From: Methylomicrobium sp035916875
GTDB taxonomy: Bacteria; Pseudomonadota; Gammaproteobacteria; Methylococcales; Methylomonadaceae
Length of the DNA: 64,000 bases
Assembly: GCF_035916875.1 (NCBI RefSeq)
Contig: NZ_JAXUHN010000087.1
Span: 1 to 64,000, forward strand
Direction of reading: 5' to 3'
Part shown: positions 17,541 through 24,801 of the stretch, piece after piece
How the letters are laid out: the number at the start of each line of letters is the position of its first letter
Position numbering within the stretch: position 1 is the first letter of the stretch
Notes under the pieces: model-generated
The model's database searches: none
Seen by the model: the letters and a program-made list of their open reading frames with translations, nothing else
What the model was told of the DNA's origin: nothing
Made by a program: the position numbers and the translations under genes

Positions 17541-17940
17541 ATTTCTTCTCCTGCTATTCATGTTAAGAAAGTAAGGTAAGACTGCACGCATGTGCGCCCC
17601 TTTTTTTATATTTGCTTCCTAACCGTAATGAACCCAAAGCCCCATGTCGCACAAGCACAAATCGAATAACAGCCAGCTTGAGGGCGCCAAGCTCTTGACA
17701 ACCGCGAATCCCTTGCGAACGGCTAAGAAAATAAAGTCAATTGCCTCGTCATTGTTTAATACAATGACGAGGCAATATAGGTCAGACCGTAAGAAACTGT
17801 CAATTTCTTTCCAGACTTTTGTTGCTAATGAGGCAGGATTGAATCAGGATGTGAATCCTTTCGGGGATGATCCACAATTGACTCCGCTCTTCGTCGGTTC
17901 GAGAATATCAATCAATCATCGCTTTTAACCTTGCATCCTT
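17541..17940. other. Intergenic region with one strong hairpin
   Basis: A 400-base gap between divergent aqpZ and the TIGR04283 glycosyltransferase. A 94-codon open frame at 17644-17928 has no ribosome site and no recognisable domain and runs straight through the hairpin at 17740-17776, so I do not call it. The gap should hold promoters for both neighbours. Confidence 0.5.
17740..17776. repeat. Perfect 16-bp inverted repeat with 5-base loop
   Basis: ATTGCCTCGTCATTGT (17740-17755) is the exact reverse complement of 17761-17776, with the loop TTAAT. No T-tract follows on the plus strand, so it is not a typical terminator for that strand. It may be a mobile-repeat remnant, a regulatory RNA hairpin or an operator. 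Confidence 0.9.
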
Positions 17941-18630
17941 ATGCATTTTTCGATCATCATTCCTGTATTGAATGAAGCCAAGTCCCTGCCCGCTTGCCTG
18001 GAAGCCTTGCAGGGCTTGCGGCATCAGGCTGAAATTATGGTCGTCGATGGCGGCAGCAGCGACGATACGCTCACGATCGCAACCGGCCTGGCCGACCGGG
18101 TTGTCCGGACGCATAGAGGCCGCGCATTGCAAATGAACGCCGGCGCACGGCAAGCCAAAGGTGATGTATTTTTATTTCTGCACGCCGATACTTTTTTGCC
18201 GGACCATGCCTTGACTTTGATCCAACAGCAATTGATGCAGGGCGGCCAATGGGGGCGTTTCGATATCTGTTTGTGCGGCCGGCCTGTGATGCTGAAGGTC
18301 ATCGCCCAGCTGATGAACTGGCGTTCCCGCTTGACCGGCATTGCGACCGGCGATCAAGCGATTTTCGTGACGCGGCAAGCTTTTTTCAGCGTGGGCGGCT
18401 ATCCCGACATCGCTTTGATGGAAGACATCGCCTTATCTAAGTTGCTCAAAAACATCGGCCCGCCGATTTACCTGAGCGCGAAAGTGTCCAGTGCGGGACG
18501 GCGGTGGGAGACATTCGGCGTATTCAGAACGATTTTGTTGATGTGGTCATTACGTCTGGGCTATTTTTTCGGCGCCGACCCGTCCGAGTTGGCGAAACTT
18601 TATCACAGGGGACGCTTTTGGAAACCGTAA
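17941..18630 (+). CDS. TIGR04283-family glycosyltransferase (GT2-like)
   Basis: A 229-residue GT-A fold transferase. The N-terminus FSIIIPVLNEAKSLPACL is the nucleotide-sugar-binding start of GT2 enzymes; VVDGGSSDDT and LFLHADTFLP give the Asp residues expected to bind nucleotide and metal; GGYPDIALMEDIALSKL is the acceptor-side block. The family has been labelled 'arsenosugar biosynthesis' from its context in some genomes, but no arsenic methylation gene is in this window, so the substrate is unknown. It overlaps the next gene by 13 bases and is followed by TIGR04282, its usual companion. Start ATG 17941; ribosome site not strong. Confidence 0.9.
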   Translation: MHFSIIIPVLNEAKSLPACLEALQGLRHQAEIMVVDGGSSDDTLTIATGLADRVVRTHRGRALQMNAGARQAKGDVFLFLHADTFLPDHALTLIQQQLMQGGQWGRFDICLCGRPVMLKVIAQLMNWRSRLTGIATGDQAIFVTRQAFFSVGGYPDIALMEDIALSKLLKNIGPPIYLSAKVSSAGRRWETFGVFRTILLMWSLRLGYFFGADPSELAKLYHRGRFWKP

Positions 18631-19409
18631 TCCGCTTATCCGCCGCGCTCGGCATTTTTTCGATCATGATCTGCGTGGAGTATTGGCGCCCCAGGCGGAT
18701 ATTGCGGCTTGGACGCGCGCAGCGATGGCCGATCAATCTGGGCCTGGCCGCTTTGAACATGGTCCTGATGCGCGTGACCATCGGCAGCATGTCTTATATC
18801 AGCGCCGTCTATGCCAAAGATCATGCCTGGGGCCTGTTGAACCTGACTGCGGCGCCCAACTGGCTGGCAGTCGTCGCCACCCTGTTGCTGCTGGACTTCG
18901 CCATCTACGGCCAACATATCTTGATGCACAAATGGCCGCCGCTTTGGCGCCTGCATCAGGTGCATCACACCGACCTCGAATTCGATGCGACGACCGCAGT
19001 GCGCTTTCATCCCTTCGAAATCATGCTGTCGATGTTATACAAAGTGCTGTGCATTATCTTGATCGGCGCAGACCCTGCCGCCGTGATTACCTTCGAGATC
19101 ATCCTGAACGGCGCGGCGACTTTCAATCACGGCAATGTCGACATTCAACCCGCTCTCGACCGAAAACTGCGTTGGCTGATCATCACGCCGGACATGCATC
19201 GGATCCATCACTCGACCCGACGGGCAGAAACGGACAGCAATTACGGCTTTTCGATTTCGCTCTGGGACCGTTTGTGCGGCACTTATATTGCCGCACCGCA
19301 AGAACCGCAGACCCGCATGACAATCGGGCTTGCCGCTTACCGGAAGCCGGAGGAGTTGAGTTTCCTCCGGTTATTGCGGCTACCTTTCAAAACCCTGCGC
19401 AGAGATTGA
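18618..19409 (+). CDS. Sterol desaturase / fatty acid hydroxylase superfamily protein
   Basis: A ~263-residue integral membrane di-iron enzyme. The histidine clusters that bind the metals are complete: HILMH, HQVHH and HRIHH, plus an isolated His in TFNHGN. Hydrophobic segments (AALGIFSIMICV, LAVVATLLLLDFAIYG, EIMLSMLYKVLCIILIG) flank them. Members hydroxylate or desaturate lipids such as sterols, carotenoids and fatty acids; the substrate here is unknown. I start at TTG 18618: AGGGGA lies five bases upstream and the protein then begins just before the first helix. A longer frame from 18504 would overlap the upstream gene by 127 bases. It ends immediately before the TIGR04282 start, so the three genes are cotranscribed. 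Confidence 0.88.
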   Translation: METVIRLSAALGIFSIMICVEYWRPRRILRLGRAQRWPINLGLAALNMVLMRVTIGSMSYISAVYAKDHAWGLLNLTAAPNWLAVVATLLLLDFAIYGQHILMHKWPPLWRLHQVHHTDLEFDATTAVRFHPFEIMLSMLYKVLCIILIGADPAAVITFEIILNGAATFNHGNVDIQPALDRKLRWLIITPDMHRIHHSTRRAETDSNYGFSISLWDRLCGTYIAAPQEPQTRMTIGLAAYRKPEELSFLRLLRLPFKTLRRD

Positions 19410-20036
19410 ATGAGCATATATCAATACCCGCACACCGTTTTGCAGATTTTTTGTAAAACCCCACAGTTGGGCTTGGTCAAAACCCGTTTGATGCCCGCGT
19501 TGAGTGCGGAAGAAGCCTTGGCGGCGCATCTGGAGCTGAGCCGGCGCACCCTGAGCCTAGCGACGAAAAACTGTTTATGCCCGATCGAGCTTTGGTGCAC
19601 CCCAACGGTTGACCATCCGTTTTTTTTCGAAGCGGCACAGCATGACTCTGTGCGTCTATGTGAACAACAAGGCCGGAATTTGGGCGAACGCATGCACCAT
19701 GCCTTGATCTCCGCACTGCATGATTATTCGAGCGCCGTACTGATCGGCACGGATTGCCCGTCGTTGACTGAACGGGACCTCAAGGCCGCGATTACGGCGC
19801 TGGATGCCGATGCGAATGTGGTATTCGCCCCCGCGGAAGACGGCGGTTATGTACTGGTCGGGTTGAATCGGCCGCGGCCGGAATTATTTGCGGACATGCC
19901 TTGGGGAACATCCGCCGTGATGGAGATATCGCGCGCCAGACTTGCCGCAATCGGTCAACCGCATGTCGAGCTGGCGGTGCAATGGGATGTCGATATCGCT
20001 GCGGATTTTGCGCGTTATCGAAAGTTGGGCGGGTAA
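19410..20036 (+). CDS. TIGR04282-family glycosyltransferase (DUF2064)
   Basis: A 208-residue protein of the DUF2064 family with a nucleotidyl/glycosyl-transferase-like fold. Signature segments: FCKTPQLGLVKTRLMPAL, a phosphate-binding pattern like nucleotidyltransferases; IGTDCPSLTERDL; and FAPAEDGGYVLVGL. The TGA of the preceding hydroxylase gene directly abuts this ATG. TIGR04282 and TIGR04283 proteins are commonly neighbours; together they may prepare and attach a sugar to a lipid or small molecule. The 'arsenosugar' name rests on context elsewhere and is not supported here. The stop lies a few bases from the convergent metallophosphoesterase gene. Confidence 0.9.
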   Translation: MSIYQYPHTVLQIFCKTPQLGLVKTRLMPALSAEEALAAHLELSRRTLSLATKNCLCPIELWCTPTVDHPFFFEAAQHDSVRLCEQQGRNLGERMHHALISALHDYSSAVLIGTDCPSLTERDLKAAITALDADANVVFAPAEDGGYVLVGLNRPRPELFADMPWGTSAVMEISRARLAAIGQPHVELAVQWDVDIAADFARYRKLGG

Positions 20037-20040
20037 ATCC

Positions 20041-20733
20041 TTAAATCACCAGTTCGCCGGCACTGACCACATTCCCCGCCAAATCGGCCACCACTTGGTC
20101 CGCGACGCCAACCACACGGATATCTCGGCGGATTGTGGCCGAATAATTCTCATGCAAATGGCCGTGAAAAATGTGCTTGGCTCCCATAGCCGAAGCCAGT
20201 TCTGCGATCGCGGCAAAACCATAGCGATGCGAAGACGGCGCTTCGTGCGTAACCAGAATATCGGCCTGTAAGGTTTTCAGCGCTTCGAACTCCTCGTGCC
20301 AAATAGCTGAGCGGTATTTTAACGACAAATCATGAACGCGCAGCCCAGGCTTCTGGCTGTTAAGAAAGTGGCGCTTGTTGATCCACTTCGGCTGCCCGGG
20401 CGGATACCAGACCCGACCCAAAAAAATGCCGCCAAGCCCCGCAATCCGAAGACCGGCAATTTCCTTCACGCGAAGATGCAGGCCGTAATCTGATAGCGAC
20501 GAATGAAACAGATTATGATATTTACAAGGAGACTGGAAATCATGATTGCCCGCAATCCACCAAATCTCGGTCAGGCCGATGATCTCATCCAGATAACATT
20601 CCAAAGGCCGTTCCAAATCGTAATCGCCGAGCAAGACGACGGCTTCCGGACGGTATTTACGTACCGCCTCAATCAACGGCTGGAAGTTTCCGTGTGGATC
20701 GCCAGCAAACAAGATTCGATGGTTGGAGCTCAT
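20041..20733 (-). CDS. Calcineurin-like metallophosphoesterase
   Basis: A 230-residue cytoplasmic phosphoesterase with a complete two-metal motif set: AGDPHGN (His at the first DxH), LLGDYD, GNHD, VTHEAP and GHLH. Such enzymes hydrolyse phosphomonoesters or cyclic nucleotides; the substrate cannot be told from sequence. The short length and simple architecture resemble stand-alone YfcE/Ser-Thr phosphatase-like proteins. Its end is only four bases from the end of the TIGR04282 gene, on the opposite strand. Start ATG 20733. Confidence 0.87.
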   Translation of the reverse strand: MSSNHRILFAGDPHGNFQPLIEAVRKYRPEAVVLLGDYDLERPLECYLDEIIGLTEIWWIAGNHDFQSPCKYHNLFHSSLSDYGLHLRVKEIAGLRIAGLGGIFLGRVWYPPGQPKWINKRHFLNSQKPGLRVHDLSLKYRSAIWHEEFEALKTLQADILVTHEAPSSHRYGFAAIAELASAMGAKHIFHGHLHENYSATIRRDIRVVGVADQVVADLAGNVVSAGELVI

Positions 20734-21011
20734 TAGTAACGTTTAAATGAAATGAATGGCGCCTTAGATTAGTAATCGTACCATGGTATCATTAAACTCC
20801 CCCTACGAACCAATATTAAAAGTCAAGCCGTTCCCTCTTTATTGCAAAGAGGCTGCCTTAAGTCCCAGTATAGGAATCAAATCTGATTGAAACAGGCGTG
20901 CCGCACGTCAGCGATCAATCCGGCAGTCATAATACGGGCTTTCCTCGCGACATTTTTTAAGAAAGAACCGGGTAAAATGAAACTGGATGATTGCTGGTTT
21001 TAGAGAGCTAA

Positions 21012-21366
21012 ATGAAGTTTGTGACGGGATTGAGCGAAGCGGAGCAGCGCACGTTGCTGATTGCGTCCCGCTATGCCCCATGGCCGCGTTTCCTGCGGCG
21101 TGCGTAGCCTTGAGAAGTGACCATCGTGGTCATGGATAATGCCTCGCTACATCGTAAAGCGTTGGATGCGGCCAATTGGGAGTGATTGGGGGCTGCGTGT
21201 CTGGGCCTGGCTCCTCCCTGTCTACTCTCCCGAACTGAATCCGATCGAGATATTATGGAAGAAAATTAAATATGCGTGGTTACCTTGGGCCGCCTAACAT
21301 TGTTTTGAATCGATGCGCTCCGCCTTGAGTGAAATATTCGAAATTTGGGTGCAAATACCGGGTTAA
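21012..21366 (+). pseudogene. Decayed IS630-family transposase
   Basis: A remnant about a third of full length. It starts MKFVTGLSEAEQRTLLIA, the usual N-terminus, then jumps over the missing middle to the catalytic core VVMDNASLH and, after a stop and a frameshift, LLPVYSPELNPIEILWKKIK, the hallmark IS630 C-terminal block. At least four in-frame stops or shifts are present (TAG at ~21105, TGA at ~21111, TGA at ~21183, TAA at ~21297), so it is dead. I saw no convincing terminal inverted repeats or TA duplication. It lies in the 735-base gap (20734-21469) between the phosphoesterase gene and glmM; the rest of that gap shows nothing recognisable. Confidence 0.85.
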
Positions 21367-21469
21367 TTTTGCATAAGTACTTACCCTCGGGGGTTACCGT
21401 AAAAATCAGAAATTTCCAAAAACCTCTATACTTTGGAATAAATATTTACATATACCGCGTTTGTATTGA

Positions 21470-22843
21470 ATGATGTCAACCAAAAAAATTAAATTATTCG
21501 GCACCGACGGTATTCGCGGCGACGCCAATCAATTTCCGATGCTGCCCGATATAGTCATCAAAGTCGGCAAAGCGATCGGCGTGATTTTGAAACGGCAAGC
21601 GGCGGCGCACTTGATTCCGAAAGTCGTGATCGGCAAAGACACTCGCCTGTCCGGTTATATGCTGGAAATGGCATTGACCTCAGGCCTGCTCTCCACCGGT
21701 GTAGAAGTGCAACTGGTCGGACCCTTGCCGACGCCGGGCGTCAGTTTCATTACCCGCAACATGCGCGCGTCGGTCGGTATCGTGATTTCAGCCAGCCATA
21801 ATTCTTTTCATGATAACGGCATTAAAATTTTCGGAGCGGACGGTTTCAAAATTCCAGACGCGATGGAGGAGGAAATCGAGCGGCTAGTCAGCGAGGATGA
21901 TTTTTCCCCCTATCTGGCGCACCACGAAAAGATCGGCAGGAGTCGACGCATCGACGATGCGCAGGGGCGTTATATTGTCTATGTCAAAAACACTCTGCCC
22001 AACCAATATACGCTCGACGGTCTGCGCATCGTGCTCGACACGGCCAACGGCGCCGCCTATAAAATTGCACCCGCCGTATTCTCCGAACTTGGCGCGGAAG
22101 TAATCCAAATCGGTAATACGCCCAATGGACTCAATATCAACGACGAGTGCGGTGCTTTGTATCCTGACATCATTTCCGAAGCCGTATTAAAGTACCGGGC
22201 CGATGTGGGCATCAGCCTGGACGGCGACGCAGACCGAGTCATGATGGCCGATGAATTCGGCCGTGTGATAAACGGCGATCATATCATGGGACTCTGCGCG
22301 CTTAACATGAAGCAAAAAGGCATGTTGCGCAACAACACGCTGGTCGTAACCCATATGAGCAACTATGGCCTGGAAAAAGCCATGCGTGAAAACGGCATCA
22401 ATTTAGTCAGAGCCGAGGTTGGAGACAAGCATGTCGTCGACGAAATGCGCCGCCTGAACGCCTCATTAGGCGGCGAACAATCCGGGCATGTGATTCATCT
22501 AGACCACTCAACCACGGGCGACGGCTGTATCGCCGCGCTGAATGTGCTGGCGATCATGAAAGAAACCGGCAAAAAAATGAGCGAACTCAATCGGGTCTTC
22601 GAGGATGTTCCTCAGAAATTGATCAATGTCAAGGTCGCTAATAAAACCAGTCTTGATCTAATTAAAGGATATCCTGAACTGATTCAACGAATCGAAAGCC
22701 AATTAAATGGCCAGGGGCGCACCTTTGTCAGATTCTCCGGAACCGAACCTTTGGCCCGCGTCCTCGTTGAAGGCAACGATAAACTGCAAATTGACCAGTT
22801 TGCTGATGAAATAGCTGACTTGCTGAAAAATGAAATAGGGTGA
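21470..22843 (+). CDS. glmM: Phosphoglucosamine mutase
   Basis: A 457-residue enzyme converting glucosamine-6-phosphate to glucosamine-1-phosphate for UDP-GlcNAc, peptidoglycan and LPS. KLFGTDGIRGDAN opens the protein; VISASHNSFHDNGIKIFG carries the phosphorylated serine; DGDADRVMMAD is the metal loop; GGEQSGHVI the sugar-binding loop; and RFSGTEPLARVLVEG the phosphate-binding C-terminus. It is slightly longer than E. coli GlmM (445). Unusually it is not beside ftsH-folP. Starts with ATGATG at 21470; neither has a strong ribosome site. The nearby IS630 remnant suggests past rearrangement of this locus. Confidence 0.96.
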   Translation: MMSTKKIKLFGTDGIRGDANQFPMLPDIVIKVGKAIGVILKRQAAAHLIPKVVIGKDTRLSGYMLEMALTSGLLSTGVEVQLVGPLPTPGVSFITRNMRASVGIVISASHNSFHDNGIKIFGADGFKIPDAMEEEIERLVSEDDFSPYLAHHEKIGRSRRIDDAQGRYIVYVKNTLPNQYTLDGLRIVLDTANGAAYKIAPAVFSELGAEVIQIGNTPNGLNINDECGALYPDIISEAVLKYRADVGISLDGDADRVMMADEFGRVINGDHIMGLCALNMKQKGMLRNNTLVVTHMSNYGLEKAMRENGINLVRAEVGDKHVVDEMRRLNASLGGEQSGHVIHLDHSTTGDGCIAALNVLAIMKETGKKMSELNRVFEDVPQKLINVKVANKTSLDLIKGYPELIQRIESQLNGQGRTFVRFSGTEPLARVLVEGNDKLQIDQFADEIADLLKNEIG

Positions 22844-23256
22844 CGGAAACGTTAGAAACTGTCTGGAAAAAAAAGATCTTGTAAAATCGGGATTTTTTAT
22901 TGTCATATTGCAAACGGGATACAAAAGCGGCCTCACGGCACGGACTGGGCATTAATTGAGCAAGGTTTTCAGCCTCAAAGCCGCCGAGGAATTGGCCTGA
23001 CACCGCCTAAGGCTCAATACGCGCTAATGTGGAGCATACCTGCACGTTCCCATTTATGCCCTTGAGTGTATACTCTATTCACGCATAGCAGGAACGGTGC
23101 GAACAGCGTACCCGCGTTGAGCTGAACGCCACTGCCATTGGGTTGGCCCACTCCGCCCAGAGCGAGAGGAAGCATTCTTTGTATAAATTCGGATCTTACC
23201 TGCTGCACGCATCCGTCGAAACGCCAAAAAACAGAGAAACGACTACAGGAATCACG
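22844..23256. other. Intergenic region without a recognisable gene
   Basis: A 413-base gap between glmM and the zinc alcohol dehydrogenase. I see no tRNA, no domain in any frame and no clear terminator. Open frames across it have no ribosome sites. Confidence 0.5.
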
Positions 23257-24300
23257 ATGATAAAGACATCCGCCTATGCCACACCTAGCCCCACATCTCC
23301 CCTGGCCCCGTTCACGATCGACCGCCGCGAGCCTGGCAAGCATGATGTATTGATCGACATTCTATATTGTGGTGTCTGCCATTCCGATATTCATCAGGCG
23401 CGCGATGAATGGGGCGGGGCGATTTACCCGATGGTGCCGGGCCATGAGATCATCGGTACCATTCTGCGAATCGGCAGCGAGGTTAGCCGCTGGCATATCG
23501 GCGATACGGTTGGTGTTGGCTGTTTTGTCGATTCATGCCGGCAATGCGAGTCCTGTGAAGCCGGCGAAGAGCAGTATTGCCTGCACGGCGCAAGCTTTAC
23601 TTATAACTCGCGGGAACAGGATGGCAAAACGCCGACCTATGGCGGGTATTCGACGCAGATTACCGTCGATGAATCGTATGTCGTCAGGATCCCTGCCGGC
23701 ATTCCGCTTGAGCGGGCCGCACCGCTGCTCTGCGCGGGCATTACGACTTATTCGCCGCTACGCCATTTCGGCGTAAATCGGCACGACAAGATCGCGATCG
23801 TCGGACTCGGCGGCCTAGGGCATATGGCGGTCAAACTCGGCAAGGCGCTCGGCGCCGAGGTGACGGTACTGAGCCATTCGCCGAACAAACGCGACGATGC
23901 GATCAGGCTCGGCGCGGACAATTTTATCGTGACGCGCGATTTGGAAGTTTTTACGCAACACGCCGGCCGCTTCAGTTTTATTCTCGATACGGTATCGGCG
24001 CAGCACGATTACAACGCCTACCTGAGCCTGCTGAGCCGCGGAGGCACGATGGTGCTGGTCGGCTTGCCCGAACCTACCCCATTGTCCGCATGGCCTTTGG
24101 TAATGGGAGGGCGGCGCTTGGCCGGTTCATTGATCGGCGGCATTCGCGAAACTCAGGAAATGCTCGATTTTTGCGCAGAACATGGCATCGCGGCCGATGT
24201 GGAAGTGATTCCGATACAAAAAATCAATGATGCTTATGATCGCGCATTGAAAAACGATGTGCACTACCGATTTGTAATTGATGTGGCGAGTTTGAAGTAA
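23257..24300 (+). CDS. Zinc-dependent NAD(P) alcohol dehydrogenase, YahK/cinnamyl-ADH-like
   Basis: A 347-residue medium-chain dehydrogenase that reduces aldehydes to alcohols, usually with NADPH. Catalytic zinc ligands: CGVCHSDIH and PGHEIIG. The structural zinc cluster is SCRQCESCEAGEEQYC (four cysteines). The Rossmann motif is VGLGGLGHMAVKLGKALGAEV. The layout follows E. coli YahK, a broad aldehyde reductase. In a one-carbon metabolist it could detoxify aldehydes, but that is inference. Start ATG at 23257, six bases after CAGGA; a longer frame from 23143 has no ribosome site. Single gene. Confidence 0.93.
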   Translation: MIKTSAYATPSPTSPLAPFTIDRREPGKHDVLIDILYCGVCHSDIHQARDEWGGAIYPMVPGHEIIGTILRIGSEVSRWHIGDTVGVGCFVDSCRQCESCEAGEEQYCLHGASFTYNSREQDGKTPTYGGYSTQITVDESYVVRIPAGIPLERAAPLLCAGITTYSPLRHFGVNRHDKIAIVGLGGLGHMAVKLGKALGAEVTVLSHSPNKRDDAIRLGADNFIVTRDLEVFTQHAGRFSFILDTVSAQHDYNAYLSLLSRGGTMVLVGLPEPTPLSAWPLVMGGRRLAGSLIGGIRETQEMLDFCAEHGIAADVEVIPIQKINDAYDRALKNDVHYRFVIDVASLK

Positions 24301-24801
24301 CTATCCGATCACTGCTCGGTTACTTACATCACCCTCTGTACCCAAGGGCGCCAAGCCTCCAAAGACAGACGGTTATGCCCTGCGTTTTCGAAACGCCAGA
24401 GTTTTTTCCTATCTGACAATGCATCGAACAATGCCGGCGTGTTCCTGTTCAGTATTGGCGCCTCCTTCCCAGCCAAGAGTTCTGGACATTGTCGAATTTG
24501 TCTAAAAGCCGCAAGCACCGGTAATAACGCTGCACGGCTTTCGCCATCGTATCGAACACTGGCGTGGCGTGCTCAACAGCATCCCTTCATGGGCGCAAGG
24601 CGACAATGCATGCCGTACCCTATCAACGCAGCTTTCGAAGGCGAGCAGCCCAGCGCTCCAAATTCCAGACGTTTGGCAATAACCCAGAACCAGCAAGAAT
24701 GACATAACGCTAGAGATTTTCATGAAGTGAAGCAAAGGTTGCGAATCCGATTCTGGATTCGCAACCCGTCCACGCAAGCGAAAAACACCGCCTATAGCAA
24801 C
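24301..24801. other. Gap holding a probable alpha/beta-hydrolase fragment
   Basis: A 501-base region. The minus strand carries the hydrolase-like fragment at 24324-24518; the rest (24519-24801) has no intact gene. On the same strand, frames shift repeatedly upstream of the fragment, as expected of a decaying gene. Confidence 0.45.
24324..24518 (-). pseudogene. C-terminal fragment of an alpha/beta hydrolase (probable)
   Basis: The 64 codons read LLAGKEAPILNRNTPALFDAL ... KKLWRFENAGHNRLSLEAW. This matches the end of alpha/beta hydrolases, where a loop carrying the catalytic acid is followed by the catalytic His in an AGHN motif; here the acid position appears lost. No nucleophile elbow or N-terminal region is present in frame. 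It is most likely the tail of a broken gene. No function is expected. Confidence 0.45.

Noticed and set aside
17644..17928. A 94-codon plus-strand open frame before the TIGR04283 gene
   Set aside because: No ribosome site and no recognisable domain, and it reads straight through the 16-bp hairpin, which suggests non-coding DNA.
17941..20036. Arsenosugar biosynthesis locus
   Set aside because: The two transferase families carry this label, but no arsM, arsS or radical-SAM arsenic gene lies in the window, so I do not assign the pathway.
23014..23343. Minus-strand open frame overlapping the start of the zinc alcohol dehydrogenase
   Set aside because: It is antisense to the coding start of a clear gene and shows no recognisable domain.
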